Assembly (NCBI RefSeq): GCF_001192835.1
Contig: NZ_DF968183.1
Coordinates: 62,001 to 126,000 of the forward strand
DNA from: Lentimicrobium saccharophilum
GTDB taxonomy: Bacteria > Bacteroidota > Bacteroidia > Bacteroidales > Lentimicrobiaceae
DNA length: 64,000 nucleotides
Direction of reading: 5' to 3'
Below, one piece after another: positions 14,957-25,195 of the stretch. Below the pieces are notes generated by a model. The model ran no database searches. It saw only the letters and a program-made list of their open reading frames with translations, and had not been told where the DNA came from. The first letter of the stretch is position 1. Each line of letters opens with the position of its first letter. Both the position numbers and the translations under genes were made by a program.

Positions 14957-17389
14957 TTAGAATTTTATTATTTTCTTAGCAACGATTTCATTCCAATATA
15001 TAACATGGCAGAAATAGAGCCCCGAAGGCAGGCTCCCGGCATCCCAGGAAATCATATGTTTCCCTTTGGCAGGATATCCATCCTGTAAACCGGCTACTTT
15101 TTCTCCAGCAGCATTGAAAACATTGATATGAACAGGGGAAGGATTTTCTATTTCGTATTCGATATACACGATTGCATAAGTGGGATTTGGGAACACCTCA
15201 ACCCGGAACCCGGAACCCGGAACCCGGAACTCGGGAGTTTGCAGTCCAATGATCAGATTTTCATGCCAGGCAATCCTGCTGTCATCATAGGATGCCGTCA
15301 GGAGATCTATATCGTCGTCACCGTTAATATCACCGGCATAAACTGACATGGCACCCTTGAGATCTTCAGTTATTGTAAATTCATTAAACATATTCCCACC
15401 CAGGTTTTCCATGTAAAATAACCTGCTGGGAGTAAATGAAGGATATCCCGTCCCAAAATCTGTGATCAAAATATCATCATCGCCATCCATATCTAAATCC
15501 TGTGCAAAAAATGAACTAAAATCACCCGTCACCGAAAGAGTCTGAGCTAAAAAGTTATAATTACTGATCTGGCTGCACAGTATTTGAGTCGTATTTGACG
15601 AATAAATAAAATCCATATCCCCGTCCAGGTCGAAATCTTTGGCAGTTATTGCTCCTGCATCCCCGTATACCCCTGGAAAAACAGGAAACTCACTGAAATT
15701 CTGGGTCCCGTCATTATAATTACAGTAGATGGCGTAAAGATCACCACTTTTAGCTACGAGAATATCCATATCCCCGTCGTTTTCAAGGTCAGCAGAGCAG
15801 ATTCCCCGGATTTTGATGTCTGGATCGAAATTTGAAATATTATGTTCTGAAAAGTATCCGGTTCCATTATTTTCATACCATTTAAAGGAGTCCTGGTAGG
15901 AGACTAAAATATCCAAATCTTCATCCTGGTCGAGATCATCTATAAAAAAGCTCTCAACCGAATTGAAGTACTGACAAATTTTATAATTTAAAAAGCTACC
16001 TGCCCCATTATTTTTAGAACAGAAAATCGCATCATCAAAACCATATATAATATCAACATCGTTATCTCCATCGATATCTTCTGCATAAAGCGTATGGTTA
16101 TTAATATAAACCGATTCTTCCACAATATGTGTCGTAAATTGCTGGTTTCCATCATTTTCATACCAGGCAATGGTATTTGCATACCTTGACACTACGTCCA
16201 TGTCCCCGTCCCCGTCCATGTCACTGTAAACAGCGTTGGTTGCCTGGAAAGCGGTTTTTGTCAATTCAAGTTCTTCAAAATCCTGTTCACCATTATTATT
16301 AAACAACGAGACATTATCATTCTCTGCAACAACGATATCCATATCGCCGTCCATATCGATATCGGAAGCAAAAACTGAAGACAGGGCTATGTCATTTTCG
16401 ATGATATTGCAAGAAGGGAAATTATTTGATCCATCGTTTTCAAACCAGCATAAATCATGCGGATAATCATTAACCGGACCTGTGTCTGCAAGGATATCAA
16501 TATCCCCATCGTCATCCATATCGACTGCAATGACGCCATAGCCAAATAATTCAGAAGAAATCTGGTGAGTGATGAATTCATTATTTCCAATATTTTCATG
16601 CCAGGCAGGATGGTTCAGATCTTCAGATACAATATCAAGGTCATCATCCCCATCGATATCCTCCAGAAAAACAGCTATCCCACCATTACTAATAACATGT
16701 TTACTAAAGATATCATCACCGGTATTCTCAAAAAGTGACATTTCACCAGACCCCCACCAACCTGAAGACTCTAAAGCAATGATATCAATATCCCCATCTC
16801 CGTCCATGTCCCCGGCATCGACGGAAATCCAATCAGGATAATATATGCTGTCAACAACATGAACGGGCCAAGCCCATTCGTCAGAATTCTCGTACCATTC
16901 AATGCTATTATTGGCATCACCTTCGCTGAATGCAACAACGACATCAAGGTCGCAATCACCGTCCATATCTGCTGTCGTAATTATGCCACTATAAAAGGCA
17001 AATAGGAATATATTCATCGGCGTGAAGATCCCATTTCCCTCATTTTCAAAACACCAAAGGCCGTTTTTACCGGATGCTATTATATCCGCATCGCCATCCC
17101 CGTCCAGATCAGCAGCATGAACACATTGCGCTTCTTCAACCTCAGTTGAAACAGAATGAACAGTAAAATTCCCCTGTTCATCCTGCTCGTACCAGGCAAC
17201 CTTATTATCCTCCATAGAAGCAGAAATTATATCCATATCGCCATCCCCGTCGAGGTCGGCAGCGAAAACAGAACGGGCGCCCAAAGCAGCCAGTTCGCCA
17301 CCAACTATGGTAAGGCTGACAAAATCAATTTGCGCCATTAATAATATTGTGCTCAGTAAGCAGGTGGAAAGAAAGACAATTTTTTTCAT
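14957..17389 (-). CDS. Secreted VCBS/FG-GAP repeat protein with T9SS sorting tail
   Basis: 810 residues from the ATG at 17389, where a signal peptide (MKKIVFLSTCLLSTILLMAQ) begins. The body (residues about 25-720) is built of roughly 15 beta-propeller-type FG-GAP/VCBS blades, each with an Asp-rich calcium-binding loop such as ADLDGDGDMDI, and WYENDG-like strands. The last ~80 residues are a type A T9SS sorting domain, with VFPNPTYAIVYIEYEIENPS near its start and SGLYFCHVIYWNEIVAKKI at its end. The protein should be exported and anchored at the cell surface; adhesion or carbohydrate binding is typical for the fold, but the ligand is unknown. It lies directly downstream of HK2. Confidence 0.9.
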   Translation of the reverse strand: MKKIVFLSTCLLSTILLMAQIDFVSLTIVGGELAALGARSVFAADLDGDGDMDIISASMEDNKVAWYEQDEQGNFTVHSVSTEVEEAQCVHAADLDGDGDADIIASGKNGLWCFENEGNGIFTPMNIFLFAFYSGIITTADMDGDCDLDVVVAFSEGDANNSIEWYENSDEWAWPVHVVDSIYYPDWISVDAGDMDGDGDIDIIALESSGWWGSGEMSLFENTGDDIFSKHVISNGGIAVFLEDIDGDDDLDIVSEDLNHPAWHENIGNNEFITHQISSELFGYGVIAVDMDDDGDIDILADTGPVNDYPHDLCWFENDGSNNFPSCNIIENDIALSSVFASDIDMDGDMDIVVAENDNVSLFNNNGEQDFEELELTKTAFQATNAVYSDMDGDGDMDVVSRYANTIAWYENDGNQQFTTHIVEESVYINNHTLYAEDIDGDNDVDIIYGFDDAIFCSKNNGAGSFLNYKICQYFNSVESFFIDDLDQDEDLDILVSYQDSFKWYENNGTGYFSEHNISNFDPDIKIRGICSADLENDGDMDILVAKSGDLYAIYCNYNDGTQNFSEFPVFPGVYGDAGAITAKDFDLDGDMDFIYSSNTTQILCSQISNYNFLAQTLSVTGDFSSFFAQDLDMDGDDDILITDFGTGYPSFTPSRLFYMENLGGNMFNEFTITEDLKGAMSVYAGDINGDDDIDLLTASYDDSRIAWHENLIIGLQTPEFRVPGSGFRVEVFPNPTYAIVYIEYEIENPSPVHINVFNAAGEKVAGLQDGYPAKGKHMISWDAGSLPSGLYFCHVIYWNEIVAKKIIKF

Positions 17390-17625
17390 GGCAATGATAT
17401 TTGATCCCCCACCACCTTCCTCAATGATACCAATGAGGATGCTGGGGGAAGGGTTAATACAATGCATAAAGTTAATCACCGTTGCATGATAATATCCGCC
17501 AAAGTTCTGAATGCGGGGTATCAGGGACGGAACGCCGGTTTTTGGGGAACGAACGCTTTTCCAGTTGGACAGATGGGCAGTCACTGGTCACTCGTCATTA
17601 GTCATTGGATCCTTGCTTCTGGAAT

Positions 17626-19680
17626 TTATAGCGGCAGTACGAACCGCACCAGCGTTCCCCGCGCATTGCCTTCGTCATCCTTCAGGTCGATGATTTCCAG
17701 GGCGATCTTCTTTTTAGACCTGTGGTTCAGTGCCGCGATCCGCTCGCGGGTGATCACCGTGGCCAGCGATTTGTGGTCTTTGTCACGCTTCAGCAGCAAT
17801 TCCCCTGCTTTTTTCCGGCCCACGCCATTGTCCTCAATCTCAAGAATCATCAGGGTGTGGTCAAGGTGAAACCGTACAGTAACCTTGCCTTTTGTTTCAA
17901 GGTTTTTAATGCCGTGCTCGATGGCGTTCTCAATAAATGGCTGGGCCAGCATGGGCGGAATATTCAGGGATTCAGGCTCGATCAGGGGATCAACATCAAT
18001 GGAATAGTCAACCTTATCAGGAAATCTTATCTTCTGCAGTTCCAGATAATTTTCGATGGTATTGATTTCTTCTTCCAGCGTAATGCGCTCTTCATGTGAA
18101 TTTTTCAGGATACTTCTGACAAGTCCTGAAAACCGGGATAAATAAACACTTGCTTTTATTTCGTCATGTTTGACAATAAAATTTTGAATACTTGTAAGAG
18201 AATTAAAGATGAAATGAGGATTCATCTGTGAAAGAAGCAGCCGTTGCTGAAATTCAGCCACTTTTCTTCCCGATTTGATCCTGTTCTGACGAACTATCAG
18301 GATAAGAATAAAAAGGAGCAGTATGGATACGGCAATTACCGTAAAAAAGTTCCATTTACTTCTGCTGATCTTATACCCCTGAATTTTATTTTCCTGTGAA
18401 AGCAACAAAATCTGATCATCTTTTTGCTTCGCCTGGTATTGATATTGCAGGTCGAGAATCTCTGTCCGTTTCTGAAAATTTGCAATATTATCCTTTATTT
18501 TGTTGAAATCTTTACTGATATAATATGCCTCCTGATAGCGATTTTGTCCTTCTCTGATTTGTATCAGGATCTGATAAGCTCCTGACATGGCCCTCCAGGC
18601 CAGAAATCTTTTGAATTCCTTATTTATGGGTATATAGAGTTCACCACTCATACCCAATAGTTTGGAATATTCTCTGATTCCATAAAATGATTTTAAGGTG
18701 TCAATTTGTGATCCGAAATAAATGACAGAATCACAATACATCACTGATTTTTCCAAATCGCCGGAAGTGAGGTACTGACGTGCCAGCCCCATGGAATTCA
18801 TCATTGAGCCCCAGTAATGTTTATTTTTTCTTGCCAGTGACATACCAAGATCAAAATAATAAGATGCGCTGTCAGTAATATTCAAGGCATTGTAAGCATC
18901 ACCAATTGAATAAGATAGCTGTGCAAGGTATGCTCTTTCTTCGATATCACCGGGATTGATCCGGGGCCAGGAAATTAAATATTGATCCAAGGCTTTCCGG
19001 TAATGGCCCATGTGAAAGAAATTCCTGCCATAAGCGGCGATAACCATCGTTTCTTCCAACCGGGGTACAGACATCTCTTTTGCAAATGCTGTGTATTGTT
19101 TCAGGTATTTGTAAGAACTGTCATGATTGCCTGCTGTGCTATAAAGATATTGCATCGATGAATACATCTGTGATTCCCAATGTTTAAGGCCGGATACTTT
19201 GGCATAATCAAGGCAAATCTGAACACAATGCAATCCTTCATTTATATCGGTAAAGGAAAAATAAGATACAGCGCCAATTTGATAATAGGTTTCGATAATC
19301 ATATTGGTATCCCCGATTTCTTTATAAAGGTACAGGGCTTCGTACAGAATTGTCATGGCATCAATGAAGTTTCCATTGATGTAATCATTGGTGCCTTTGC
19401 AGAAAAGAGCTTTGGCCAGACCTTCCTTATATCCGGTTTCTTTTGCCAGTTGCACTGAAATGGAAGATAAACTATCGGATCTGGAGGAATAATGCCGGAT
19501 CAGCGCGTAGGAAATTCCATTAAGGATATCCACTTTTTCTTTACCTGTGGCAGCAGGAAGCAGGCGCTCAAGGCTATCGGCAAGCTGCAGATTCAATGGA
19601 AAATTAACCTGTGAAAACAGGGGGAAGTATAGCCCCCCAAACAGAATAAGGACAAAAAGATGCTTCTTTAACCTTTTCAT
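17626..19680 (-). CDS. TPR sensor histidine kinase (HK2)
   Basis: 684 residues from the ATG at 19680, whose A is the last base of the RR2 stop codon (TGATG overlap). It has a signal peptide ending near LYFPLFSQ, a TPR sensor region (residues about 30-410), a membrane span (FFTVIAVSILLLFILILIV) and a His_kinase domain with LLSQMNPHFIFNSLTSIQNF and an N box PPMLAQPFIENAIEHGIKNL. The kinase core is closely related to HK1, while the sensor region differs, so the two probably answer different cues. Its first 38 residues recur almost unchanged in the broken gene at 27113. It is downstream of RR2 and upstream of the VCBS protein gene. Confidence 0.92.
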   Translation of the reverse strand: MKRLKKHLFVLILFGGLYFPLFSQVNFPLNLQLADSLERLLPAATGKEKVDILNGISYALIRHYSSRSDSLSSISVQLAKETGYKEGLAKALFCKGTNDYINGNFIDAMTILYEALYLYKEIGDTNMIIETYYQIGAVSYFSFTDINEGLHCVQICLDYAKVSGLKHWESQMYSSMQYLYSTAGNHDSSYKYLKQYTAFAKEMSVPRLEETMVIAAYGRNFFHMGHYRKALDQYLISWPRINPGDIEERAYLAQLSYSIGDAYNALNITDSASYYFDLGMSLARKNKHYWGSMMNSMGLARQYLTSGDLEKSVMYCDSVIYFGSQIDTLKSFYGIREYSKLLGMSGELYIPINKEFKRFLAWRAMSGAYQILIQIREGQNRYQEAYYISKDFNKIKDNIANFQKRTEILDLQYQYQAKQKDDQILLLSQENKIQGYKISRSKWNFFTVIAVSILLLFILILIVRQNRIKSGRKVAEFQQRLLLSQMNPHFIFNSLTSIQNFIVKHDEIKASVYLSRFSGLVRSILKNSHEERITLEEEINTIENYLELQKIRFPDKVDYSIDVDPLIEPESLNIPPMLAQPFIENAIEHGIKNLETKGKVTVRFHLDHTLMILEIEDNGVGRKKAGELLLKRDKDHKSLATVITRERIAALNHRSKKKIALEIIDLKDDEGNARGTLVRFVLPL

Positions 19681-20432
19681 CAAGCACTGATTTCTTCAAA
19701 CAAATCAAGCAATCTTTCACGGCCGCTTGCCGATACCGGTATTTGGGCCCCATTGCTCATCACCACGTTACCTCCATCATGTCTGTCAAATCGTTTAATA
19801 TGTTTCAGATTGATCAGATGCGACCTGTGCACCCTCAGGAAGCCTGAACCGGAAAGCAGCGTATCATATTCTTTCAGGTTTTTCGATACCAGGATATTTT
19901 GATTGTCTGAGGTTTCAAAGGCTGTATAACTTCCGTCCGATTCGCAGTGTATAATATCATCCATGTTGATGATAAAAATACTTTCCAGGTTTTTGAGGAT
20001 GATTTTTTTGTTTTGTTTTCCCTTATTTTGAAGGTTCTCCCTAAGCGCCCCCAATTGGATATTGAATTCATTCTGATGAAGCAGTTCGGCTCTGTTTACA
20101 GCTTCTGCAAGCTTTTCAGGGTTAACAGGTTTAAGGAGGTAGTCGATCGCACTGAAGCCGAAAGCCTGGATGGCAAATTCCTCGTAGGCTGTAACAAAAA
20201 TGATTTTGAAGTTGATGTTTTCATAATGATTGAGCAGATCAAAGCCGGTGCCGTCGTCCATTTTAATATCGAGCAAAACCAGGTCAGGTGCTTTTTCCCT
20301 GATGGCCAGAATGCCGGTTTTCACGCTGCTTGCCTCGCCAACAACATTCACCCGGGGACAGGTTTTCTGCAATAAACCACGTAGAGTATCTCTTACGGGT
20401 GGCTCGTCATCGATGATGAGGGTGCGAAGCAT
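19680..20432 (-). CDS. LytTR response regulator (RR2)
   Basis: 250 residues from the ATG at 20432. The receiver has IIDDEPPVRDTLRGLL, phospho-acceptor Asp in LVLLDIKMDDGTGFDLL, the switch region FVTAYEEFAIQAF and Lys in DYLLKPVNPEK. The LytTR domain contains GFLRVHRSHLINLKHIKRFD and VVMSNGAQIPVSASGRERLL. The LytTR half is nearly identical to that of RR3, so both may bind the same DNA sites. It is coupled to HK2 by a 1-nt stop/start overlap. A start 33 nt upstream exists in frame but lies within the promoter at 20453-20483, so the shorter form is preferred. Confidence 0.92.
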   Translation of the reverse strand: MLRTLIIDDEPPVRDTLRGLLQKTCPRVNVVGEASSVKTGILAIREKAPDLVLLDIKMDDGTGFDLLNHYENINFKIIFVTAYEEFAIQAFGFSAIDYLLKPVNPEKLAEAVNRAELLHQNEFNIQLGALRENLQNKGKQNKKIILKNLESIFIINMDDIIHCESDGSYTAFETSDNQNILVSKNLKEYDTLLSGSGFLRVHRSHLINLKHIKRFDRHDGGNVVMSNGAQIPVSASGRERLLDLFEEISA

Positions 20433-20452
20433 TTTTTCGGTGATATTTTTTC

Positions 20453-20483
20453 TAAAGGTAAGCATAAGAGGGGAAATTCCAAA
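20453..20483 (-). promoter_or_regulatory. Bacteroidota promoter of RR2 (TTTG-N19-TACCTTTA)
   Basis: Minus-strand TTTG (20483-20480), 19-nt spacer, then TACCTTTA (20460-20453). It is the same architecture as at RR1 and RR3. It lies between the RR2 start and the end of the upstream LRR-type gene, so each regulator is probably transcribed separately from the secreted gene before it. Confidence 0.7.
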
Positions 20484-20579
20484 TTCCGGCAGATCATTCG
20501 GCCTCTTTTGTCGGCTTCAGGATGACGACTTCTTCCTGAAGGAGCGAGCGTAGCGAACGACTGAAGGATCTGTTTGCTA

Positions 20580-22280
20580 TCATTGTTTGACTATCTTGAA
20601 CGCTTCCATTTCCTGCCCAGACTGCACCCTGCAGAAATACATTCCTTTGGGCAAATGTCCGGCATGCCAGGTAAACTGCTGCTGCCCGGCAGGCAACTGG
20701 CCGTGGTGCAGTTCGGCTATTTTGGCGCCCATGGCGTTGAAAATCTGGATGGAAACAATGGAGGTTTTGGGGAGGGTGAATTCAATGCTTAGCTGGCTGG
20801 TAAACGGATTGGGGTAAATGGAAAAATCTGAGCCGGCAACTGCTTCTTCAATGCCTACGGTTTCACATGCTTCTATTATTTCTGCCTCGTTATTACAGCC
20901 CGGGGCGTTGTTGTAAATGGTGACCGTTCCATTGGGCGCCGCCAGGTAATCGCAGATGCTTTGGACTTCGCAGGTGGATAAGGAAGAATTATACATTATT
21001 TGAAGGTTTGTGATTGATCCGGCGGCAATATTATCCAATCCGGTCAGGCTGGTCAGGGTATTGTTGTAAGAAATCTTAAAAGTGCCCCCGATGGAAGTTA
21101 GGTTCTCCAGCCCAGTGAGGCTGGTCAGGGAAGGATTACCAGAGGTAAAAAATCCTCCTTCATATCCTATAATTATACTTCCGCCGATAGAAGCCAGGTT
21201 TTCAAGTCCCGACAGGGTAGTAAGTGAATCATTCCCACTAATAAGAAGGTCGCCCCACCAGATGGTTGTCAGGTTATTCAGCCCGGTCAGATCAGTCAGT
21301 GCAGTATTGACTTCAATTTTTAGATGTCCATAAATGTCTGTTACATTTTCCAGCCCCGTCAGGCTGGCAAGGGCATTGTTACCTACAATCTCAAGGTATC
21401 CCCCGATGGAAGTCAGGTTATCCAGTCCCGTCAGACTAGCCAGTACGTAATTATCATAGATATGAAGATCCCCTTCAATGGAAGTCAGATTATCTAATCC
21501 TGTCAGGCTTGTCAGTGAGCTGTTATAAGAAATCCTGAGATCACTCCAGATGGAGGTCAGGTTATCCAGTCCCGTCAGACTGGCCAGGGCGTCATTAAGA
21601 TCGATATAAAGTCCACCTCCAACTGAAGTCAGGTTCTCCAGCCCCGTCAGGCTGGTCAGGGCAACGTTACCATAAATACTTAGGTCACCCCCGATGGAAG
21701 TCAGGTTATCCAGTCCCGTCAGACTGGCCAGGGCGTCATTATCACCATAGATATAAAGATCACCTCCAATGGAAGTCAGGTTCTCCAGTCCAGTCAGGCT
21801 GCTCAGGGCATTGTTTTGACAAATCCAAAGATGTCCCCAGATGGAAGTCAGGTTCTCCAGTCCCGTCAGGCTGGTCAGGGCATTGTTATTTTCAATCCAA
21901 AGGAATCCCCCGATGGAAGTCAGGTTATCCAGTCCCGTCAGACTGGCCAGGGCATCATTGTCATAGATAATAAGATCACTCCCGATGGAAATCAGGTTAT
22001 CCAATCCTGCCAATCCCGTCAGAGCAGGGTTATACCCAATAAACAAATTACTGTCAATCGATGTCAGAACAATTAATCCGTTAAGATTATTTATGTTTCC
22101 GGTCCAATTATCATCAATTATTACATCTCCCTCAATCTCCGTGCACTCCGGGTAATTGGTCTGGAAATTATCAATCTGTTCCTGAGTGGTGAAGGTAATG
22201 CCTTCGGGCAGGCAGCCCTGGGCTGCTGCCATAGCGTAACTCATTGTTAGAGCTGCGATGAGTAAAATAATTTTTTTCAT
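20580..22280 (-). CDS. Secreted leucine-rich/receptor-L-like repeat protein with T9SS tail (shorter paralogue)
   Basis: 566 residues. The signal peptide is MKKIILLIAALTMSYAMAAA. An N-cap (QGCLPEGITFTTQEQIDNFQ) leads into about 15 repeats of ~24 residues, each of the type LTSLTGLDNLTSIGGDLSI plus an N-A-rich turn, forming a solenoid. A Cys-containing C-cap (STCEVQSICDYLAAPNGTV) follows. A T9SS type A domain ends the protein (FSIYPNPFTSQLSIEF ... MEAFKIVKQ). The solenoid suggests a surface binding or adhesion role; the ligand is unknown. It lies 71 nt downstream of its longer paralogue. Its last ~20 codons are nearly identical to those of the beta-helix gene, as part of a 1-kb duplicated segment. 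Confidence 0.88.
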   Translation of the reverse strand: MKKIILLIAALTMSYAMAAAQGCLPEGITFTTQEQIDNFQTNYPECTEIEGDVIIDDNWTGNINNLNGLIVLTSIDSNLFIGYNPALTGLAGLDNLISIGSDLIIYDNDALASLTGLDNLTSIGGFLWIENNNALTSLTGLENLTSIWGHLWICQNNALSSLTGLENLTSIGGDLYIYGDNDALASLTGLDNLTSIGGDLSIYGNVALTSLTGLENLTSVGGGLYIDLNDALASLTGLDNLTSIWSDLRISYNSSLTSLTGLDNLTSIEGDLHIYDNYVLASLTGLDNLTSIGGYLEIVGNNALASLTGLENVTDIYGHLKIEVNTALTDLTGLNNLTTIWWGDLLISGNDSLTTLSGLENLASIGGSIIIGYEGGFFTSGNPSLTSLTGLENLTSIGGTFKISYNNTLTSLTGLDNIAAGSITNLQIMYNSSLSTCEVQSICDYLAAPNGTVTIYNNAPGCNNEAEIIEACETVGIEEAVAGSDFSIYPNPFTSQLSIEFTLPKTSIVSIQIFNAMGAKIAELHHGQLPAGQQQFTWHAGHLPKGMYFCRVQSGQEMEAFKIVKQ

Positions 22281-22351
22281 GATGTTTTTATTTGGCTATG
22301 CTGAGGGCAAAAAGCAAAAATGCCTGGGGCACTTCTTTTCTTAATCCTAGG

Positions 22352-25042
22352 CTATTTAACTTTAATTATTTTCCTGGTCACCACCTCATTCCCGATTTGC
22401 AGGCGGAAGAAGTAAATGCCTGCGGGAATTTCGCTTATATCCATAACAAATTCTTTTGTTCCGGATGACTGGGTTTCAAACTGCCAGCTTTTGAGACAGA
22501 TTCCGGTGAGGTTGTAAAGGCAAACCCTGAATGATCCTGAAAAGGTCGTATTCAGGTTTAAAATCATCCTGTTATATGCCGGGTTGGGATAAACGTTAAG
22601 TTGTTCTTCCCCCGTTGGTCTATTTTCGATGTGGAGAATCCAACAGGCCTCCTGCACTTCCTGCTGACTGTTGCAGCCGGGGGCGTTGTATGCGATTTCA
22701 ATGGTTCCGTTGGGCGCCGCCAGGTAATCGCAGATGCTTTGCACTGCGCAGGAAGAAAGATCACTATTATTAAATATTCTCAGATTGATGATAGATTCGG
22801 CAGCAATGTTCTCAAGTCCGGTCAGATTGGTCAGGAAATAATGGTTTGAAATCTCAAGCGTTCCCCCAATGGAGGCCAGGTTCTCCAATCCCGTAAGGCT
22901 GGTCAGGGAGGATGATCCATTCATTATAGGTCCTAGTATACGCAAATCTTCCCCTATGGAAGTCAGATTGTCCAACCCAGTAAGGCAGGTCAGGCATTCG
23001 CTCGAAATTGTTAGGCTTCCCCCGATTGACGCCAGTCCTTCTACCCCTGTCAGGCTGGTTAAGGCAGCGTTATAATAAATATCAAGATCACCCCCGATGG
23101 AATTCAGTCCCTCCAACCCCGTGAGGCTAGTCAGGGCATTATTATAATAGATATCAAGATCACCCTCGATGGAAGCCAGGTTTTCCAGCCCCGTCAGGTT
23201 GGTCAGGGCATAGTTATCACAAATACTAAAGTTTCCCCCGATGGAAGTCAGTCCCTCTAATCCTGTCAGGTTGGACAGGGCATAGTTATCATAAATACTA
23301 CAGTTTCCCCCGATGGAAGCCACATTATCAAAGAGCGTCAGACTAGCAAGAGAAGCCTTGCCATTTTTACTCGGGTATTCCCCGATGGTAGTTAGATTCT
23401 CTAATCCCGTCAGGCTGGCCAAATCAGCGTTGTTATATATATTAAGATCTCCCCCGATGGAAGTCAGACTCTCCACTCCCGTCAGGCTGGCCAAATCAGC
23501 GTTATTATATATATTAAGATCTCCTCCGATGGAAGTCAGACTCTCCAATCCAGTCAGACTGGTTAGAAAATTGTTAGAATAAATCTTAAAGCCTTCCCCG
23601 ATAGAAACCAGGTTCTCCAATCCTGTCAGGTTGGTCAGGGCATCGTTATCTTCAATACTTAGGAATCTCCCGATGGAAGTCAGGTTCTCCAATCCCGTCA
23701 GGTCGGTCAGGACAGGGTTTCCATTTCCACCATAATCTTTTCCAATTTCTAAAATACCCCCGATGGAAGTCAATACATTCAATCCATCAAGGTTGGTGAT
23801 ATCATCTCCCTGAATTGTAACATACCCTTCAATCTCGGTACAACCGGGATAGTTGGTTTGGAAATTGTTGATGTCATCCTGAGATAAAAAGTAATAATTC
23901 CCAAAGGGTAAGCAAGGTAATACTATTCCACAGCCGTCAGCCACTTCAGAAGGGTTATTGCAACCGGGTGCATTACTGTATATATTCACACTACCGTTCG
24001 GACTGGCCAGGTAGGCACACAACCACGTTGCTTCGCAGGTGGATAAAGATAAGTTATCATATATATAAATGCCTGTAATTGAGCTGGTATCAATATTTTC
24101 CAGTTCCGTCAGGCTGGACAGGGTAACGTTTCCCATAATCATAAGGTCTCCCCCGATGGAAGCCAGGTTCTCCAGTCCCGTCAGGCTGGTCAGGGCATCG
24201 TTAAAATTAATTTTAAGAAATCCCCCAATGGAAGCCAGGTTCTCCGGCCCAGTCAGGTCGGTCAGGGAAGCGTTAAGCGAAATCTCAAGGTCTTCCCCGA
24301 TAGAAGCCAGATTCTCCAATCCTGTCAGGTTGGTCAGGGTATCGTTTCCTCTGATATAAAAGCTTTTCCCGATGGAAGCCAGGTTCTCCAGTCCCGTCAG
24401 GCTGGTCAGTGAAGGATGGCCACCACCATAACTCCCAATTACTATATAACCCCCGATGAAAGTCAAACCTTCCAGCCCTGTAAGGTTGGCAAGCGAAGCG
24501 TTATAAGAAATCTCAAGGTTTTCCCCGATGAAAGTCAAACCTTCCAGCCCGGTAAGGTTGGCAAGCGAAGCGTTATAAGAAATCTCAAGGTTTTCCCCGA
24601 TGGAAGCCAGATTCTCCAATCCTGTCAGGTTGGTCAGGGCATCGTTTCCTCTGATATAAAAGCCTTTCCCGATAGAAGCCAGGTTCTCCAATCCCGTCAG
24701 GCTGGTCAGTAAAGGATTACCACTACCATAATTCCCAATTACTAAATAACCCCCAATGAAGGTCAAACCTTCCAGCCCGGTAAGGTTGGCAAGCGAAGCG
24801 TTATAAGAAATATAAAGGTTTTCCCCGATGGAAGTCAATAAACTCAACCCATCAAGGTTGGTGATATCATTTCCCTGAATTGTCACATACCCTTCAATCT
24901 CGGTACACCCGGGATAGTTGGTTTGGAAGTTGTCAATCTGTGCTTGAGCATTGAAGATGATACCTTCGGGCAGGCAGCCCTGGGCTGCTGCCATAACGTA
25001 ACTCACAGCTACTGCTGCTATGAGTAAAATTTGTTTTTTCAT
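22352..25042 (-). CDS. Secreted leucine-rich/receptor-L-like repeat protein with T9SS tail (long, two modules)
   Basis: 896 residues. After the signal peptide (MKKQILLIAAVAVSYVMAAA), two complete modules follow. Module A has an N-cap CLPEGIIFNAQAQIDNFQTN, about 11 repeats and a Cys cap near residue 340. Module B restarts with a similar N-cap (LSQDDINNFQTNYPGCTEIE), has about 14 repeats and a second Cys cap (SSCAVQSICDYLAAPNGTI). A T9SS type A domain closes it (LNVYPNPAYNRMILNL ... EVVTRKIIKVK). The shorter paralogue downstream has only one module, so this gene arose by internal duplication. It is probably a surface-exposed adhesin or binding protein. Several near-identical 72-bp units at DNA level predict slippage variation in repeat number. 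Confidence 0.88.
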   Translation of the reverse strand: MKKQILLIAAVAVSYVMAAAQGCLPEGIIFNAQAQIDNFQTNYPGCTEIEGYVTIQGNDITNLDGLSLLTSIGENLYISYNASLANLTGLEGLTFIGGYLVIGNYGSGNPLLTSLTGLENLASIGKGFYIRGNDALTNLTGLENLASIGENLEISYNASLANLTGLEGLTFIGENLEISYNASLANLTGLEGLTFIGGYIVIGSYGGGHPSLTSLTGLENLASIGKSFYIRGNDTLTNLTGLENLASIGEDLEISLNASLTDLTGPENLASIGGFLKINFNDALTSLTGLENLASIGGDLMIMGNVTLSSLTELENIDTSSITGIYIYDNLSLSTCEATWLCAYLASPNGSVNIYSNAPGCNNPSEVADGCGIVLPCLPFGNYYFLSQDDINNFQTNYPGCTEIEGYVTIQGDDITNLDGLNVLTSIGGILEIGKDYGGNGNPVLTDLTGLENLTSIGRFLSIEDNDALTNLTGLENLVSIGEGFKIYSNNFLTSLTGLESLTSIGGDLNIYNNADLASLTGVESLTSIGGDLNIYNNADLASLTGLENLTTIGEYPSKNGKASLASLTLFDNVASIGGNCSIYDNYALSNLTGLEGLTSIGGNFSICDNYALTNLTGLENLASIEGDLDIYYNNALTSLTGLEGLNSIGGDLDIYYNAALTSLTGVEGLASIGGSLTISSECLTCLTGLDNLTSIGEDLRILGPIMNGSSSLTSLTGLENLASIGGTLEISNHYFLTNLTGLENIAAESIINLRIFNNSDLSSCAVQSICDYLAAPNGTIEIAYNAPGCNSQQEVQEACWILHIENRPTGEEQLNVYPNPAYNRMILNLNTTFSGSFRVCLYNLTGICLKSWQFETQSSGTKEFVMDISEIPAGIYFFRLQIGNEVVTRKIIKVK

Positions 25043-25195
25043 GATGTTTTTATTTATGCTGATAACAAAAGGCTAATGACATTTCTTCTCTTAGCCCTAT
25101 GCCCTCAGCGCTTTGCTATTTGACTTTGATTATTTTCTTTGTCACCACCTCATTTCCGATTTGCAGGCAGCAATAATAAATTCCCGGTTTATAAT

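Larger units (their letters stand above)
19574..20640 (-). repeat. 1.07-kb segmental direct repeat, copy 1
   Basis: Covers the 5' end of HK2, all of RR2, the intergenic promoter and the 3' end of the upstream secreted-protein gene. The partner is 27007-28073, of the same length by my alignment of the ends. Identity is very high in the flanks and in the LytTR half, lower in the receiver half. Confidence 0.8.

Noticed and set aside
21060..24850. Regularly spaced DNA repeats that could suggest a CRISPR array
   Set aside because: The 72-bp periodicity is coding and yields a leucine-rich solenoid; no cas genes.
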